64,000 bases of DNA from Chthonomonas sp. (lineage in GTDB: Bacteria; Armatimonadota; Fimbriimonadia; Fimbriimonadales; Fimbriimonadaceae). The stretch lies in the NCBI GenBank assembly GCA_016788585.1, contig JAEURP010000003.1:1-64000 (forward strand), given 5' to 3'. Positions 42,387 through 51,988 of the stretch are shown here, in pieces (the first letter of the stretch is position 1; every line of letters begins with the position of its first letter). The notes below the pieces were generated by a model. That model searched no databases. It was not told the DNA's origin and saw only the letters and a program-made list of their open reading frames with translations. A program made the position numbers and the translations under genes.

Positions 42387-44249
42387 ATGGGTCTCGATAA
42401 GATCGTCGTTGTCGGCGCACGTGAAAATAACCTCAAGAACATCACGGTCGAGATTCCTAGAGATAAGTTGGTGGTCATTACTGGGCTTTCGGGATCTGGC
42501 AAATCGAGCCTAGCTTTTGACACCATCTATGCCGAAGGGCAGCGACGATATGTGGAATCGCTGAGTGCTTACGCCCGGCAGTTTTTGGGGCAAATGGACA
42601 AACCTGATGTCGATCACATCGAGGGACTCAGCCCTGCGGTAAGCATCGATCAGAAGAGTGCGAGTAAGAATCCGCGCTCGACGGTCGGCACGGTCACCGA
42701 AATCTACGACTACCTGAGGATTCTTTACGCGCGGGCGGGTACTCCCTTTTGCCCGAACGGCCACGGCGCAATCGAACGACAAAGCACAGACCAAATCGTG
42801 GACCGCGTAATGGAGCTACCCGACGGAGCGCGGCTACAAGTTCTCGCCCCGATTGTTCGTGGGCGAAAGGGCGAGTACAAGAAGGAGATTGCCGAGGCAG
42901 CAAAGGCTGGCTATGTTCGAGTCCGCGTCGACGGTGAGATGTACGAGGTCACCGACGACATCCCAATGGACCGCTACAAGCAGCATACGATTGAAGTCGT
43001 GGTCGATCGTTTGGTAAAAAAGGAGGGCCTCGATCGGCGGCTCGCCGACTCGGTGGAAAGCGCCCTCAAGATGGGAAGCGGCAGCGTTTGCATTTCCCAC
43101 CAGACGACTGAGGGCGAGACTTGGCAGGACGAGCAGTTCTCGGAGTCTTACTCGTGTGCTGAATGCGGCTTCAATATGCCCGAACCCGAACCCCGAATCT
43201 TTTCCTTTAACTCGCCTTATGGGGCTTGCCCTGATTGTACGGGTCTTGGCACCAAGACTGAGTTTGACAAGGATCTTCTCGTCCCGGATTGGACCCGACC
43301 CGTTAGGCATGGCGCCATCGCACCATTTGTGTACAAGAGCGGCGAAACGAGAGAATGGTGGCCCGATGTTTTGACTGCCGTGGGCGAAAAGATGGGATTC
43401 GATGCATATCAGCCGATCTCCAATCTCACCGAGGAGCAACTTGAGGTCATCTGGCATGGCCTGAAGGAGCAAGTCGTCGTGAAGATGAAGTTCGGCAGCG
43501 GGGAACGCAAGTTCAACGCGAACTGGGAGGGAGTATTTGGAATCCTTCGCAAAAAGTACGAGCAAACCGAAAGCGAGTGGGTGAAGCGAGACTTAGAGCA
43601 GTACATGACGACCAAGCCCTGTCCCGCCTGCAGTGGGCAGAGGCTTAAGCCAGAGAGCTTAAGTGTCAAGCTCGACGGCAAGAGCGTCGCCGACATCACC
43701 TGCATGGCTGTTGAAGATGCCGACCGGTTCTTTGAACGCCTGCCATCCAAGCTCACAAAACGTCAATTGGCAATCGCCGAACGAGCCGTAAAGGAGATTC
43801 AAGAGCGGCTGAGGTTCCTCAACAATGTGGGCCTGTCCTATTTGGCTCTCGACCGAAATGCACGAACTCTTGCCGGTGGCGAAGCCCAGCGTATTCGGCT
43901 CGCGACTCAGATCGGTAGCGGCCTTATGGGTTGTCTCTATGTCCTCGACGAACCATCGATCGGGCTCCACCAACGAGATAATCGGAAACTCATCTCCACG
44001 TTGGAGCGTTTGCGCGACCTTGGAAACACCGTTATTGTCGTGGAGCACGATGAAGAGACCATGCTGGCTGCTGATTGGCTGATCGACCTTGGGCCAGGGG
44101 CGGGCGAGCACGGCGGCGAAGTCGTGAATGAAGGGACCCTGTCAACGTTCCTAAGGAAATCCGGCGGAACCTCCGATTGGCTTAACGGGACGCGCGAGAT
44201 TGCGATCCCAGCGGTTCGGCGCAAGCCGCGCTCCTCTTGCCCGCTGTGA
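42387..44249 (+). CDS. Half-length UvrA-like protein (first ABC unit only)
   Basis: 620 residues; normal UvrA has about 940. The N-terminal half is canonical: Walker A GLSGSGKS (33-40), [31 protein letters not shown], a zinc motif CAECGF to [13 protein letters not shown], and the signature [12 protein letters not shown] with [14 protein letters not shown]. It stops ([21 protein letters not shown]) just where the second ABC unit should begin. No second half follows in any frame; the next gene is a membrane protein. Either an excised paralogue or a specialised half-UvrA; a full uvrA elsewhere is expected. Confidence 0.85.
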   Translation: MGLDKIVVVGARENNLKNITVEIPRDKLVVITGLSGSGKSSLAFDTIYAEGQRRYVESLSAYARQFLGQMDKPDVDHIEGLSPAVSIDQKSASKNPRSTVGTVTEIYDYLRILYARAGTPFCPNGHGAIERQSTDQIVDRVMELPDGARLQVLAPIVRGRKGEYKKEIAEAAKAGYVRVRVDGEMYEVTDDIPMDRYKQHTIEVVVDRLVKKEGLDRRLADSVESALKMGSGSVCISHQTTEGETWQDEQFSESYSCAECGFNMPEPEPRIFSFNSPYGACPDCTGLGTKTEFDKDLLVPDWTRPVRHGAIAPFVYKSGETREWWPDVLTAVGEKMGFDAYQPISNLTEEQLEVIWHGLKEQVVVKMKFGSGERKFNANWEGVFGILRKKYEQTESEWVKRDLEQYMTTKPCPACSGQRLKPESLSVKLDGKSVADITCMAVEDADRFFERLPSKLTKRQLAIAERAVKEIQERLRFLNNVGLSYLALDRNARTLAGGEAQRIRLATQIGSGLMGCLYVLDEPSIGLHQRDNRKLISTLERLRDLGNTVIVVEHDEETMLAADWLIDLGPGAGEHGGEVVNEGTLSTFLRKSGGTSDWLNGTREIAIPAVRRKPRSSCPL

Positions 44250-44833
44250 CCATCTTAGATGTCGTTAAGGCCCTCTTCACGTTACTTGTAACGGCGAATT
44301 TCATCCTCTACGCGCGCTCGGGACAGGCGAAACGTCACTTGACGATCTTTGTTCGCCGTTCGGTCGCCGACTGGACAAAAGCACTGGCATTGGCCACCCT
44401 CGAAGTTACCGTTGTCTGTCTGGCCATCTTCACCATCATGCAGTTTGGACCGACGCCGATGAGGTTCTCTTGGTTGAGCCTACTGGCAAAGGGCCAAGAA
44501 GGTGCCAACCTCATGGTCGCGCCAGCTCAGATTCCATGGTTCGGAATCATCTTCGTTGGCCTGCTTGCGCTGAACCTTCCACGGCTGGCAAGGCGAGAGG
44601 AAGAGATGTTTCGGCGCGGTACCAAAGATTGGCAAGACGCGACATTTCGCTCGCTGAAATTTGGGTTAATCCACATGGTAGTTGGCGTCCCACTTGGCGC
44701 GGCACTAGCGCTTTGGATCGCAGGAATGTTCTTCTCGTGGCGGTACTTCGTAGGTGGAATCCGAGAGAGCACCTTCTATCACACCCTTCACAATGGCGTG
44801 ATTCTTGGGTTTCTAGCGATCACTCTCATCTAA
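44246..44833 (+). CDS. CPBP-type intramembrane metalloprotease
   Basis: 195 residues, GTG start forming a GTGA overlap with the UvrA-like gene. A TTG nine bases earlier is an alternative. Five or so helices. EEEMFRRG matches EExxxR, FGLIH the FxxxH motif, and HTLHN the HxxxN motif, in the order of CPBP (CAAX, type II) proteases. Such proteins process prenylated or other peptides, or aid immunity and resistance. Its coupling to the half-UvrA gene is unusual. The 3' end overlaps pyrD on the opposite strand by 21 bases. Confidence 0.6.
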   Translation: MTILDVVKALFTLLVTANFILYARSGQAKRHLTIFVRRSVADWTKALALATLEVTVVCLAIFTIMQFGPTPMRFSWLSLLAKGQEGANLMVAPAQIPWFGIIFVGLLALNLPRLARREEEMFRRGTKDWQDATFRSLKFGLIHMVVGVPLGAALALWIAGMFFSWRYFVGGIRESTFYHTLHNGVILGFLAITLI

Positions 44834-45811
44834 AAGTGCCAAGTACTCGATCAGGGTACGGAAGGGCATCATTGGGCCGCCGTAAACCCAGCCTGTGTAC
44901 ACCTGCACCCACGAAGCACCAGCGTCGAGTTTGGCCTTCAAGTCCGCCCCGCTGAAGACGCCCCCTACCCCAACGATCGTGAGTTCCGGAGCGAGCGATT
45001 TGATATGCCGAATCACCGCGTTTGACTTTTCGAAGAGTGGCGCGCCAGAGAGCCCGCCGGACTGATTCATCACCGATGGGATCGACGAATGGTCGAGAGT
45101 CGTATTGGTCGCGACGATACCTGCGAGGCCGATCTGTTTGGCCAACATCGCAATCTCGGCAATGTCATCGAAATGCAGGTCGGGAGCGATCTTGACAAAC
45201 AGAGGGCGCTGCACGGGCTCCGCCAACAGAGGCAATAGAATCTCACGAAGCGCGGAGGCCCCTTGGAGATCTCGGAGCCCTGGCGTGTTTGGAGAAGACA
45301 CGTTAACAACCACATAATCAGCGAACTTAGCTAGGTGGCGATAGCTGAAGAGATAATCCTGAGGGGCCTCCGCAAGGGGCGTGACCTTTGACTTGCCAAT
45401 GTTTACGCCGACTGGAATCTGCGTGCACTTTCGCTGAGCAAGCGCGAGTGACAAATCGCGCGCACCGTGGTTGTTGAAACCCATGCGGTTGATAACGGCA
45501 CGCTGCTCCGGAAACCGAAACAGGCGGGGGCGCACATTCCCCGACTGTGGAATCGCTGTTACCGTCCCAATTTCGGCCGATCCGAACCCCATTTGCGCCC
45601 AACGGTCGATAGCAATGCCATTCTTGTCGACCCCGGCCGCGAGCCCCAGCGGGTTTGGGAACTCTAGGCCGCATGCGGAAACTCGCAACCTTGGATCCGC
45701 CAGGATCTTTCCCTTCACGATCCCCTTTGCGATGGCCCACAGCGCAGCATTGTGGGCAACCTCCGGGTCCAAGCGGAAGAGCCAGGGACGAAGGAGTTTC
45801 TCGTAGCTCAT
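44813..45811 (-). CDS. pyrD: Dihydroorotate dehydrogenase (quinone)
   Basis: 332 residues, the class 2 type: an N-terminal amphipathic membrane-binding region, then LAAGVDKNGIAID, RMGFNNHGA, NVSSPNTPGLRDLQG with the catalytic Ser, and TNTTLDH. It oxidises dihydroorotate to orotate and passes electrons to quinone, in pyrimidine synthesis. Overlaps crcB by 4 bases. Confidence 0.95.
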   Translation of the reverse strand: MSYEKLLRPWLFRLDPEVAHNAALWAIAKGIVKGKILADPRLRVSACGLEFPNPLGLAAGVDKNGIAIDRWAQMGFGSAEIGTVTAIPQSGNVRPRLFRFPEQRAVINRMGFNNHGARDLSLALAQRKCTQIPVGVNIGKSKVTPLAEAPQDYLFSYRHLAKFADYVVVNVSSPNTPGLRDLQGASALREILLPLLAEPVQRPLFVKIAPDLHFDDIAEIAMLAKQIGLAGIVATNTTLDHSSIPSVMNQSGGLSGAPLFEKSNAVIRHIKSLAPELTIVGVGGVFSGADLKAKLDAGASWVQVYTGWVYGGPMMPFRTLIEYLALLDESDR

Positions 45812-46176
45812 CGAGCGAATGTAGCCCTTAACCAGTAACCCAAGGCACAGAATCCGATGGCACCAACGTTTGTTGCCAAGAAGTAGCTGAAGGCAGCGCC
45901 ATACGCCTTGGAATTGAACAATGAAACGAGCTCGATTGAAAAGGCGCTAAATGTGGTGAATCCCCCCAAGACTCCAACCATCCAGAAGTTTCGCGATGGG
46001 GAGTCGGCCTCCATCGAAGAAGCCACAATTCCGATTAGCAGTCCTCCGAGCAGATTGACGCACAGTGTGCTCCATGGAAAGCTTCGGTTAGCGATGAGCG
46101 TCCCAAGCCAATAGCGGCAGACGGCACCCAAGCCAGCACCGGCAAACACCCACCCCGACGCGCTCAGCCCGTTCAT
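45808..46176 (-). CDS. crcB: Fluoride exporter CrcB/Fluc
   Basis: 122 residues with four helices. GAVCRYWLG near the start, NLLGGLLIG, GVLGGFTTFSAFS and the final Asn-Ala-rich helix are typical. It forms dimeric fluoride channels. No fluoride riboswitch fits in the 19-base gap before it. Confidence 0.93.
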   Translation of the reverse strand: MNGLSASGWVFAGAGLGAVCRYWLGTLIANRSFPWSTLCVNLLGGLLIGIVASSMEADSPSRNFWMVGVLGGFTTFSAFSIELVSLFNSKAYGAAFSYFLATNVGAIGFCALGYWLRATFAR

Positions 46177-46195
46177 CGCAATACAATCATGTCAC

Positions 46196-46735
46196 ATGGC
46201 CGAGGGCACGAGCAAAAAGACCATTCACAGTAAGACCGGAGTACGGCAACTGCACAAGGAGTTTATCGGCAAAGCTCGCGAGATCGAAGTGGCTTTCCTC
46301 TTGCAGGACCTCGATGACCCTTACAATGTCGGCGGCATGTTTCGCGTGGCCGATGGCTGCGGCGCAAAGCTAATCGTCACCACGGGAAAGACCCCGGTGC
46401 CGCCTCATCCTCAGATTCATGTGACGAGCATGGGACACCATCGCCGCATTGCGCATCGCCACTTTTCAGTCCACGAGGACGCGGCGGTTTGGCTTAAGCA
46501 AGAAGGCTATAGCCTTGTTGCCATCGAAATTGCCGAAGGCGCCGTACCCTACATCGAGTTTGAATGGCCCGACAAGGTTTGCCTAATCTTGGGAAACGAA
46601 GTGAACGGCGTTTATGGGTCGGTCATGAAACATCGGGATGCCGCGGTCTACATCCCGATGTTTGGAAAGGGTCGGTCACTCAACGTGCATGTGAGCGCCG
46701 CCATCGTCGCCTTTGACCTTCGAGTTAGATCTTAA
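46196..46735 (+). CDS. TrmH/SpoU family RNA methyltransferase
   Basis: 179 residues. It has the SPOUT knot: LLQDLDDPYNVGGMFRVADG, LILGNEVNGV and the C-terminal IPMFGKGRSLNVHVSAAIVAFDL, where the loop binds S-adenosylmethionine. Such enzymes 2'-O-methylate tRNA or rRNA. The N-terminal substrate domain of RlmB is absent, which suggests a tRNA enzyme such as TrmH or TrmL, but the target is not provable here. Confidence 0.9.
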   Translation: MAEGTSKKTIHSKTGVRQLHKEFIGKAREIEVAFLLQDLDDPYNVGGMFRVADGCGAKLIVTTGKTPVPPHPQIHVTSMGHHRRIAHRHFSVHEDAAVWLKQEGYSLVAIEIAEGAVPYIEFEWPDKVCLILGNEVNGVYGSVMKHRDAAVYIPMFGKGRSLNVHVSAAIVAFDLRVRS

Positions 46736-47153
46736 GGTCGACGATGCCGCTGACGCCTACGCCGTCGACAGTCTCGAACGTGTCCGAGATGGTCTTGTTG
46801 GACGTTGGAATCAATGCTCGCAGACGAATCTCTTTGCCAAAGAGCTCAGCTTCGGGAGAGGCAACCGCCTTAACCTTGTCGACAAGGTAGCGAGGACCCA
46901 TGACTTGCGCGGCCCCAATTGCGCTGGAACGACCGATGCCAACAGAAAGGATGGGAACGACCTTTGTGTATCGCGCATCAGTGTCCGTGTGCTTCGTGAG
47001 TCGATTTAGGGCCTTGTTCATGTCTGGGCCGAACTTCTGAACCGCGGCTCCAACGCCAATAATCTTTATCGCTTGTCGAAATTGAGGCGTTGCGAACGCA
47101 GTCAGGGCAAACAACCCTGCGGCAATCAAAGCTACTCGCTTGTTGAGCTTCAT
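46725..47153 (-). CDS. Secreted protein of unknown function
   Basis: 142 residues with a signal peptide (LIAAGLFALTAFA). The mature part has a helix (FRQAIKIIGVGAAVQKFGPDMNKALNRLTKH) and a beta region rich in Gly and Val. I do not recognise a family. It is the last gene of the dut unit, and its end overlaps the methyltransferase gene by 11 bases. Confidence 0.6.
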   Translation of the reverse strand: MKLNKRVALIAAGLFALTAFATPQFRQAIKIIGVGAAVQKFGPDMNKALNRLTKHTDTDARYTKVVPILSVGIGRSSAIGAAQVMGPRYLVDKVKAVASPEAELFGKEIRLRALIPTSNKTISDTFETVDGVGVSGIVDLKI

Positions 47154-47164
47154 AGTATTAAGAC

Positions 47165-48106
47165 TTACGGTCCAGCAGGGGTTTCTGTTTCAGGCTCGCG
47201 TGGATCCGGACTAGGTGGCGAGTTCTGCTCTTGTTCAGAAGTCGGCGTCGACGATAGTGAGGGCCAAACCTCCTCCAAAGCCGTTCCAAGGTCTTTATTC
47301 GATGCTACGGCAGCATCATAATTTTGCCGCGTCATGGTCGCCATCGCTAAATTTTCACCATTGCGCATGTACCGAATCGTGACCCGGGCTGATTCCTGGT
47401 CATCTCTCAAAATCTGTGCGGCATCGAGGCCCAGCGCTGTGACTGTGAACTCTCCTGCGGGCGCCTCCAAGGTCACAACCAAGGACGGTCCCCGGGGATC
47501 GCGATATGCCAGTAACACCCGGCTTCCCAAGATCGACCCCTTCAGCAGATTAAGTACTCGTTCGTCGCTTGCTGGAAGAGAAAAGGATGGCTTGGGAACA
47601 TCTTGGGGCTTTTGAGTAGTGCCCGGTGCGGGCGACAACTCTAACGGAGCCTTAATTGTCTTCGCTGGCTCTTGCTTTCCGAATTGTCCACCCAAATAAA
47701 ACGCAAGCAAACATACCGCCGCCACTATTCCAAGGAAGAGGCCAGCCCAAACGTTCAGTTTATTCCGTGAAGTCGGAATGCCTAGTCGCTTCGTGGCCGC
47801 TAAGGCTTCCACCTCTTGAACTCGGCGTCTTGCCAATTCGGCTCGTTCATGCAAAATCGGCGACTCTTCTGAGTTGGCCGCTGCCATATCGAACCAGTCC
47901 GCGGCCTTCATGAAGTCCCCGGAGTCCATACAAAGGTCTCCCATTAGCGCCTGAGCCTGGGCAAAGTCCGGCTTTTGTGCGAGCAACTCTGCACAAAGGT
48001 GCTTGGCCGTTTGGATGTCACCTCGCAATCGCATCACGTTGATGCGAGCCAAATCTGCCTCAAGCTGAGCCAGACCCTTATTGCCGACCGGTACTTCCAA
48101 AGCCAC
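47165..48106 (-). CDS. TPR and single-helix membrane protein
   Basis: 313 residues. The first 105 residues form TPR-like helix pairs (AELLAQKPDFAQAQALMGDL, then GDFMKAADWFDMA). A transmembrane helix lies at about 125-145, then a Pro-rich linker and a compact domain of about 100 residues outside, with a disordered Pro/Glu tail. The start lies 29 bases inside dut. Possible scaffold; function unknown. Confidence 0.65.
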   Translation of the reverse strand: MALEVPVGNKGLAQLEADLARINVMRLRGDIQTAKHLCAELLAQKPDFAQAQALMGDLCMDSGDFMKAADWFDMAAANSEESPILHERAELARRRVQEVEALAATKRLGIPTSRNKLNVWAGLFLGIVAAVCLLAFYLGGQFGKQEPAKTIKAPLELSPAPGTTQKPQDVPKPSFSLPASDERVLNLLKGSILGSRVLLAYRDPRGPSLVVTLEAPAGEFTVTALGLDAAQILRDDQESARVTIRYMRNGENLAMATMTRQNYDAAVASNKDLGTALEEVWPSLSSTPTSEQEQNSPPSPDPREPETETPAGP

Positions 48107-48515
48107 CTTCTCCTCGCTCCGAATCCGGTAGCGCGCCGACCACTTGCCATTCCGCGCGAGCTACCGGACAAATCACCAATTGGGCGATCCGATCGCCTAT
48201 TTCGATTGTATAGCTTTCTTCTCCAAAGTTAACAACTAGGACGTTGATTTCGCCCCGAAAATCACTGTCGATGGTTCCGGGCGGATTAATCAGGGTGAGG
48301 CCATGCTTGATCGACAAGCCACTCCGCGGCCGTACCTGGGCCTCGAATCCTTCTGGGACCGATATCCGTAAGCCAGTTGGCACCATGGCTCTCCCCATGC
48401 TCGAAACCACCACTGATGCGCTGGCGCGCAAGTCCATTCCAGCCGCACCCGGCGTTGCATATTCGGGCAGGTCTGCACCATCGGTCACCACTATGGGAAT
48501 CGGGACTTGTTGCAT
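48078..48515 (-). CDS. dut: dUTP diphosphatase
   Basis: 145 residues from the ATG at 48515, the family's usual length; a longer frame to 48572 adds no conserved sequence. All five motifs are present: PGAAGMDLRA, RPRSGLSIKHGL, GTIDSDFRGEI, GDRIAQLV and RGEGGFGSTGRQ. It converts dUTP to dUMP, limiting uracil in DNA. Confidence 0.95.
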   Translation of the reverse strand: MQQVPIPIVVTDGADLPEYATPGAAGMDLRASASVVVSSMGRAMVPTGLRISVPEGFEAQVRPRSGLSIKHGLTLINPPGTIDSDFRGEINVLVVNFGEESYTIEIGDRIAQLVICPVARAEWQVVGALPDSERGEGGFGSTGRQ

Positions 48516-48593
48516 GAAAGCGTCAATCGAAAGGGACGGACGGACCGAGCAAACAAGTTCGCGACCGCTCAAAACGTATAATTCAAAGGACTT

Positions 48594-49466
48594 ATGGAGT
48601 TAACGCCCTCCAAGAAGCTGCCCAATTTCAGCCAGTACCTCGCGACTGAGTTGGCGGAAGCCAAGAAGCGGACCCGAACCGCTTGGAAATTTGGCATAGC
48701 CGGCCTCGGATTCATCGGTGCGGCTGGGGCGGCATTCTTCAGCCAGCGGCTTGGATGGCCCCTCTGGGTCGCTTTGCCCACCTTCATGGTGAGCACGAGT
48801 TTCATCCTCAACCAAGTTGATTTGTGGCTGAAGAAGCCGAGATCGACCGACGAGCGTTACTACTTAGAACTCGATGCCATTGCGACCAAATATGCTTTAA
48901 GCATGAATCGGCGGCGACTGCATCGCGAGCTCGATTACACTGCTGCCCAGCTCCTGGAAGCTAGCGCTTATTATTGGGTGCGAATTGTCAACCACCTAAA
49001 CACTCCCGCGTGGAACAGTGACGCCACGCCAGCCCACTTGCGGGCGATTCGTCTGCAAACAATGCAGGCCGCTACTGAAGCGATGCGAGAACAAATGGCG
49101 CTCTGCGCCCGCTGCCTTGCGATGCCTGGCCACAACAAGGGCACGGACTTGCGCGAGGTTCTCGAAGACACGCTCGGAATCGACGTGGAGAAGATTCTCG
49201 ATAGTCTGCGCGCCAGCCCAATCATGAAGAAAGGGATCCAGAGTGAGCACCTGCCAGAGATCTTTGACTCTTCTCGAAACCTGGCCGAGAAGCTCAAGCG
49301 CTTGAGCGGCGAGATCGACCAGATGGCGATAGAAAATATGAAGACCTTTCAAGGCGATGGGTCGGGCGCCGTGGCTTCGATCGACGCCGTCCTTCGAGGG
49401 CTCCACGAAGTGCGTGCGGCCGAGACCGAGTTGAGCGACGGCGAATCACTTCGCGAACGCCTCTAG
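48594..49466 (+). CDS. Membrane protein with helical cytosolic domain, unknown function
   Basis: 290 residues. Two helices form a hairpin (about 30-75, FGIAGLGFIGAAGAAFFSQ and WPLWVALPTFMVSTSFI). The remaining 200 residues are all helical and soluble, with an LCARCLAMP segment. No family recognised. It shares a 78-base gap with the divergent dut gene; the 3' end overlaps the HAD gene by 4 bases. Confidence 0.6.
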   Translation: MELTPSKKLPNFSQYLATELAEAKKRTRTAWKFGIAGLGFIGAAGAAFFSQRLGWPLWVALPTFMVSTSFILNQVDLWLKKPRSTDERYYLELDAIATKYALSMNRRRLHRELDYTAAQLLEASAYYWVRIVNHLNTPAWNSDATPAHLRAIRLQTMQAATEAMREQMALCARCLAMPGHNKGTDLREVLEDTLGIDVEKILDSLRASPIMKKGIQSEHLPEIFDSSRNLAEKLKRLSGEIDQMAIENMKTFQGDGSGAVASIDAVLRGLHEVRAAETELSDGESLRERL

Positions 49467-50209
49467 TCGAAAGGAGTACTGAGGAGATCGGGCACGCTGA
49501 CAGCGACCCGAACACCTGACACTGGATCTATGGTTGCTCCGGTAAGTACCAAGGCCGTTTGACATCCAGCCGCCTGACCAGCGGCAATGTCCGTTTCCAT
49601 CCGATCGCCGACGACAAGGCAATCGCCAGGCTCAACCCCCGCCTCGTCCAGCAGCTGGTTGATCATTGCGGGATTGGGCTTGCCGAGCACCTCGGGTGCG
49701 ACTCCACTTGCCGCCTCGATTGCGGCCACGATGGCCCCCGCTCCGGGTTCAACCCGACCGCCCTCCAAGGGGTAAGTCGCATCTCGGTTCGTCGCAATAA
49801 ATCTCGCCCCCCTGCGAATGAGCTGGAGGGCGCGGCTGCACTTATCGTAAGTAAAGCCACGATCTATTCCGACAACGACCGCATCCGCGTCGGCCCCCGC
49901 CTTATCAAAGGATGAAAACTCCCTTTCTAAGGCCGGGCCGCCGACAACATACACGGACCTCATTCCCCGCGACTGGCAGACTTGAGCTGAAAACGGACCA
50001 CTGCCCATCACTTCGTGGCGGTTGGCTTCAAAGCCCATTCCCGTCAGCTTTCTTGCAACTTCTTCTGAAGAGATCGAAGAGTTGTTCGTGAGAAATCTGA
50101 TTTGAACCGACTTGCGCCGCAACTCACTGAGGCTCTCGGCAGCTCCCTGGATGGGCTCATTCCCACGCCACAGAGTGCCATCAAGGTCAAAAATGACCAG
50201 CCGAATCAT
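49463..50209 (-). CDS. HAD-IIA (NagD-like) phosphatase
   Basis: 248 residues. DLDGTLWRG holds the nucleophile Asp, FLTNNSS is motif II, GKPNP motif III, and VVGDRMETDIAAG motif IV, with a type IIA cap between. Members dephosphorylate nucleotides, glycolytic side products or sugar phosphates. Overlaps the polyprenyl synthase gene by 4 bases. Confidence 0.9.
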   Translation of the reverse strand: MIRLVIFDLDGTLWRGNEPIQGAAESLSELRRKSVQIRFLTNNSSISSEEVARKLTGMGFEANRHEVMGSGPFSAQVCQSRGMRSVYVVGGPALEREFSSFDKAGADADAVVVGIDRGFTYDKCSRALQLIRRGARFIATNRDATYPLEGGRVEPGAGAIVAAIEAASGVAPEVLGKPNPAMINQLLDEAGVEPGDCLVVGDRMETDIAAGQAAGCQTALVLTGATIDPVSGVRVAVSVPDLLSTPFD

Positions 50210-51210
50210 GCTTGCCGCTCGATCACGTACCGTCCCGCAACCCGTAGCAACTCACGATGCGGCGAGTTCGGAAGACGATCGAGTGCACTCAAAGCCAGCG
50301 TAAGGTGTTGCTCCGCAAGACCAAGGGCCCGAGCAAACGCCCCTCGCTCTGCCATCCATCGAACGATGGTCTCCAATTCGCCGTCGGTCGGATTCCCTTC
50401 GAAGGCAGCTCGAACAAATCGCGTCTCGCTAGGCTCGAGTTCCTTTAGCAATTCAATGAGTGGAAGAGTGACGCATCCCTCTCGAAAATCCGTCCCACGA
50501 GGCTTGCCGGTCTGCTTTGCGGCACCGCGGAAATCGAGCACGTCATCGGCAATCTGAAATGCAAGACCTAGGTGCCTTCCATAGACTGCAAGGGAGTCGG
50601 TTGTGGTTCGATCAGCCTTAGCAACCAAGCCACCAAGGGTGCAACAGCACTCCACAAATGCCGCCGTTTTCATTCCGAGAATTCGCAGGTGGTCGTCGAT
50701 TGACAAATCAAACTGGCCGCGAACTTCAACCTCGCGTGCCTCGCCCTCTGCCATTTCAACCACCATTTGGCTTGCGATTCGGATGATCTCGATATCGCCA
50801 TCCGCGGCCAGAATTGTCATTGCCTTGGCCAGGAAGTAGTCCCCACTCAGGATGCTCGCCGTATTCCCGTAGACTGATGAAGCCGTTGGTCGGCCCCGAC
50901 GTGTGGCGCTCTCGTCGATCACGTCGTCGTGAATGAGCGTCGCCATATGGATCATCTCCATGCACGCCCCTAGTTCCAGCGTTCGTTGCGGGTCATAGTC
51001 GAGGCCGGTTGCCTTCGCGCTAAGAATCAGGAAGACCGGGCGCAACCGTTTGCCACCCGCGTCCAGCGTGTGGCGCAAAACTTTCTGTACCGTTTCTACT
51101 CGAGATTCACTCTGTGCTTGTAGCTGCTTCTCAATTGCTGCAACGTCCTGCGCGATTTGAACCAGGCTCGCGCTAGCGACACCCGCCGCTTCGAAGAGCC
51201 CGGCTTTCAT
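50206..51210 (-). CDS. Polyprenyl diphosphate synthase
   Basis: 334 residues. The first Asp-rich motif LIHDDVIDESATRRG and the second QIADDVLDF bind the magnesium and allylic diphosphate. The residues before the first motif are MIHMATLI, small and aliphatic as in medium to long-chain enzymes. It probably makes the menaquinone side chain, as it overlaps menG by 4 bases; it could instead serve undecaprenyl-type lipids. Confidence 0.9.
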   Translation of the reverse strand: MKAGLFEAAGVASASLVQIAQDVAAIEKQLQAQSESRVETVQKVLRHTLDAGGKRLRPVFLILSAKATGLDYDPQRTLELGACMEMIHMATLIHDDVIDESATRRGRPTASSVYGNTASILSGDYFLAKAMTILAADGDIEIIRIASQMVVEMAEGEAREVEVRGQFDLSIDDHLRILGMKTAAFVECCCTLGGLVAKADRTTTDSLAVYGRHLGLAFQIADDVLDFRGAAKQTGKPRGTDFREGCVTLPLIELLKELEPSETRFVRAAFEGNPTDGELETIVRWMAERGAFARALGLAEQHLTLALSALDRLPNSPHRELLRVAGRYVIERQA

Positions 51211-51926
51211 TCTTTAACCCCCCAATGCATGCAGACATTGCCAAATGCGAAATCTCTGAATTTGACTGCTTTGAAGCCAGCCGCTTCCATGCTCGCCCTA
51301 AGGTCCTCGCGGGACATAAATCGTTGAGCGCTTTCAGGCAAGTATTCATAGGCCTCGCGGTTGCTGAGGAGCGCTCCAACCTTCGGCAGTACTTTGCCGG
51401 TGAAGACTCCGCAGGCTGCCCGAATCCATGGTTGCCGAGGAATAGCCATGTCGATACTGACGAACCGGCCCCCTGGCTTCAATACTCGTGCGATCTCGCG
51501 ATGAGCGCGGTCGATATCCGGAACATTTCGAATTCCCCATCCGACGGTCACGACATCAAAACTCGCGGTTGCTAATGGCAATTGGCAGGCATCTCCAAGC
51601 GACAGGGGCGACTGAGACTTGCCCTTGGCAATGGCGAGCATGGGCAAACAAAAATCGATACCAACTACTCTCGCTCCGGCTAACTCCAGAATGGAAATGA
51701 AGTCGCCCGTGCCGCAGCAAAGATCGAGAGCAACCTCCCCGGGCTCCACACCAATGGTTCTTACCGCAGTCCGCCGCCAAGCCCGATCAAGGTTGGCTGT
51801 CATCAGCCGGTTCATGCGATCATATGAGGGCGCGATATTGCCGAACATCTCCTGAACGGCCTGCCTTTTCTCCTCACCTTGGGTGAGCCATGGTTTCTTG
51901 CTTTCGGTCGGCTTCGCCAAGTTCAT
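51207..51926 (-). CDS. menG: Demethylmenaquinone methyltransferase (MenG/UbiE)
   Basis: 239 residues from the ATG at 51926; a longer frame starts at 51977. I prefer the shorter start because it leaves a TACAAT -10 and a palindrome upstream, and the family usually begins about 25 residues before IAPSYDRMNRLM. The methionine-dependent fold is shown by ALDLCCGTGDF and RVLKPGGRFVSIDM. It adds the last methyl group of menaquinone. Confidence 0.9.
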   Translation of the reverse strand: MNLAKPTESKKPWLTQGEEKRQAVQEMFGNIAPSYDRMNRLMTANLDRAWRRTAVRTIGVEPGEVALDLCCGTGDFISILELAGARVVGIDFCLPMLAIAKGKSQSPLSLGDACQLPLATASFDVVTVGWGIRNVPDIDRAHREIARVLKPGGRFVSIDMAIPRQPWIRAACGVFTGKVLPKVGALLSNREAYEYLPESAQRFMSREDLRASMEAAGFKAVKFRDFAFGNVCMHWGVKE

Positions 51927-51937
51927 TCGCAGGCAAG

Positions 51938-51971
51938 TTTCAGAAGATTCTGAAAGTTCAGCCTTATTGTA
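51938..51971 (-). promoter_or_regulatory. menG promoter with palindromic operator
   Basis: TACAAT lies at 51971-51966 on the minus strand, with only a weak -35. The perfect palindrome TTTCAGAAGATTCTGAAA (8-bp arms, 51938-51955) covers the expected transcript start and lies just before the chosen ATG, a good place for a repressor. Confidence 0.45.
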
Positions 51972-51988
51972 CGCCATTCGGTAATCTC

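Noticed and set aside
46177-46195. Possible fluoride riboswitch before crcB
   Set aside because: Only 19 bases separate the crcB start from the divergent methyltransferase gene; the structure cannot fit.
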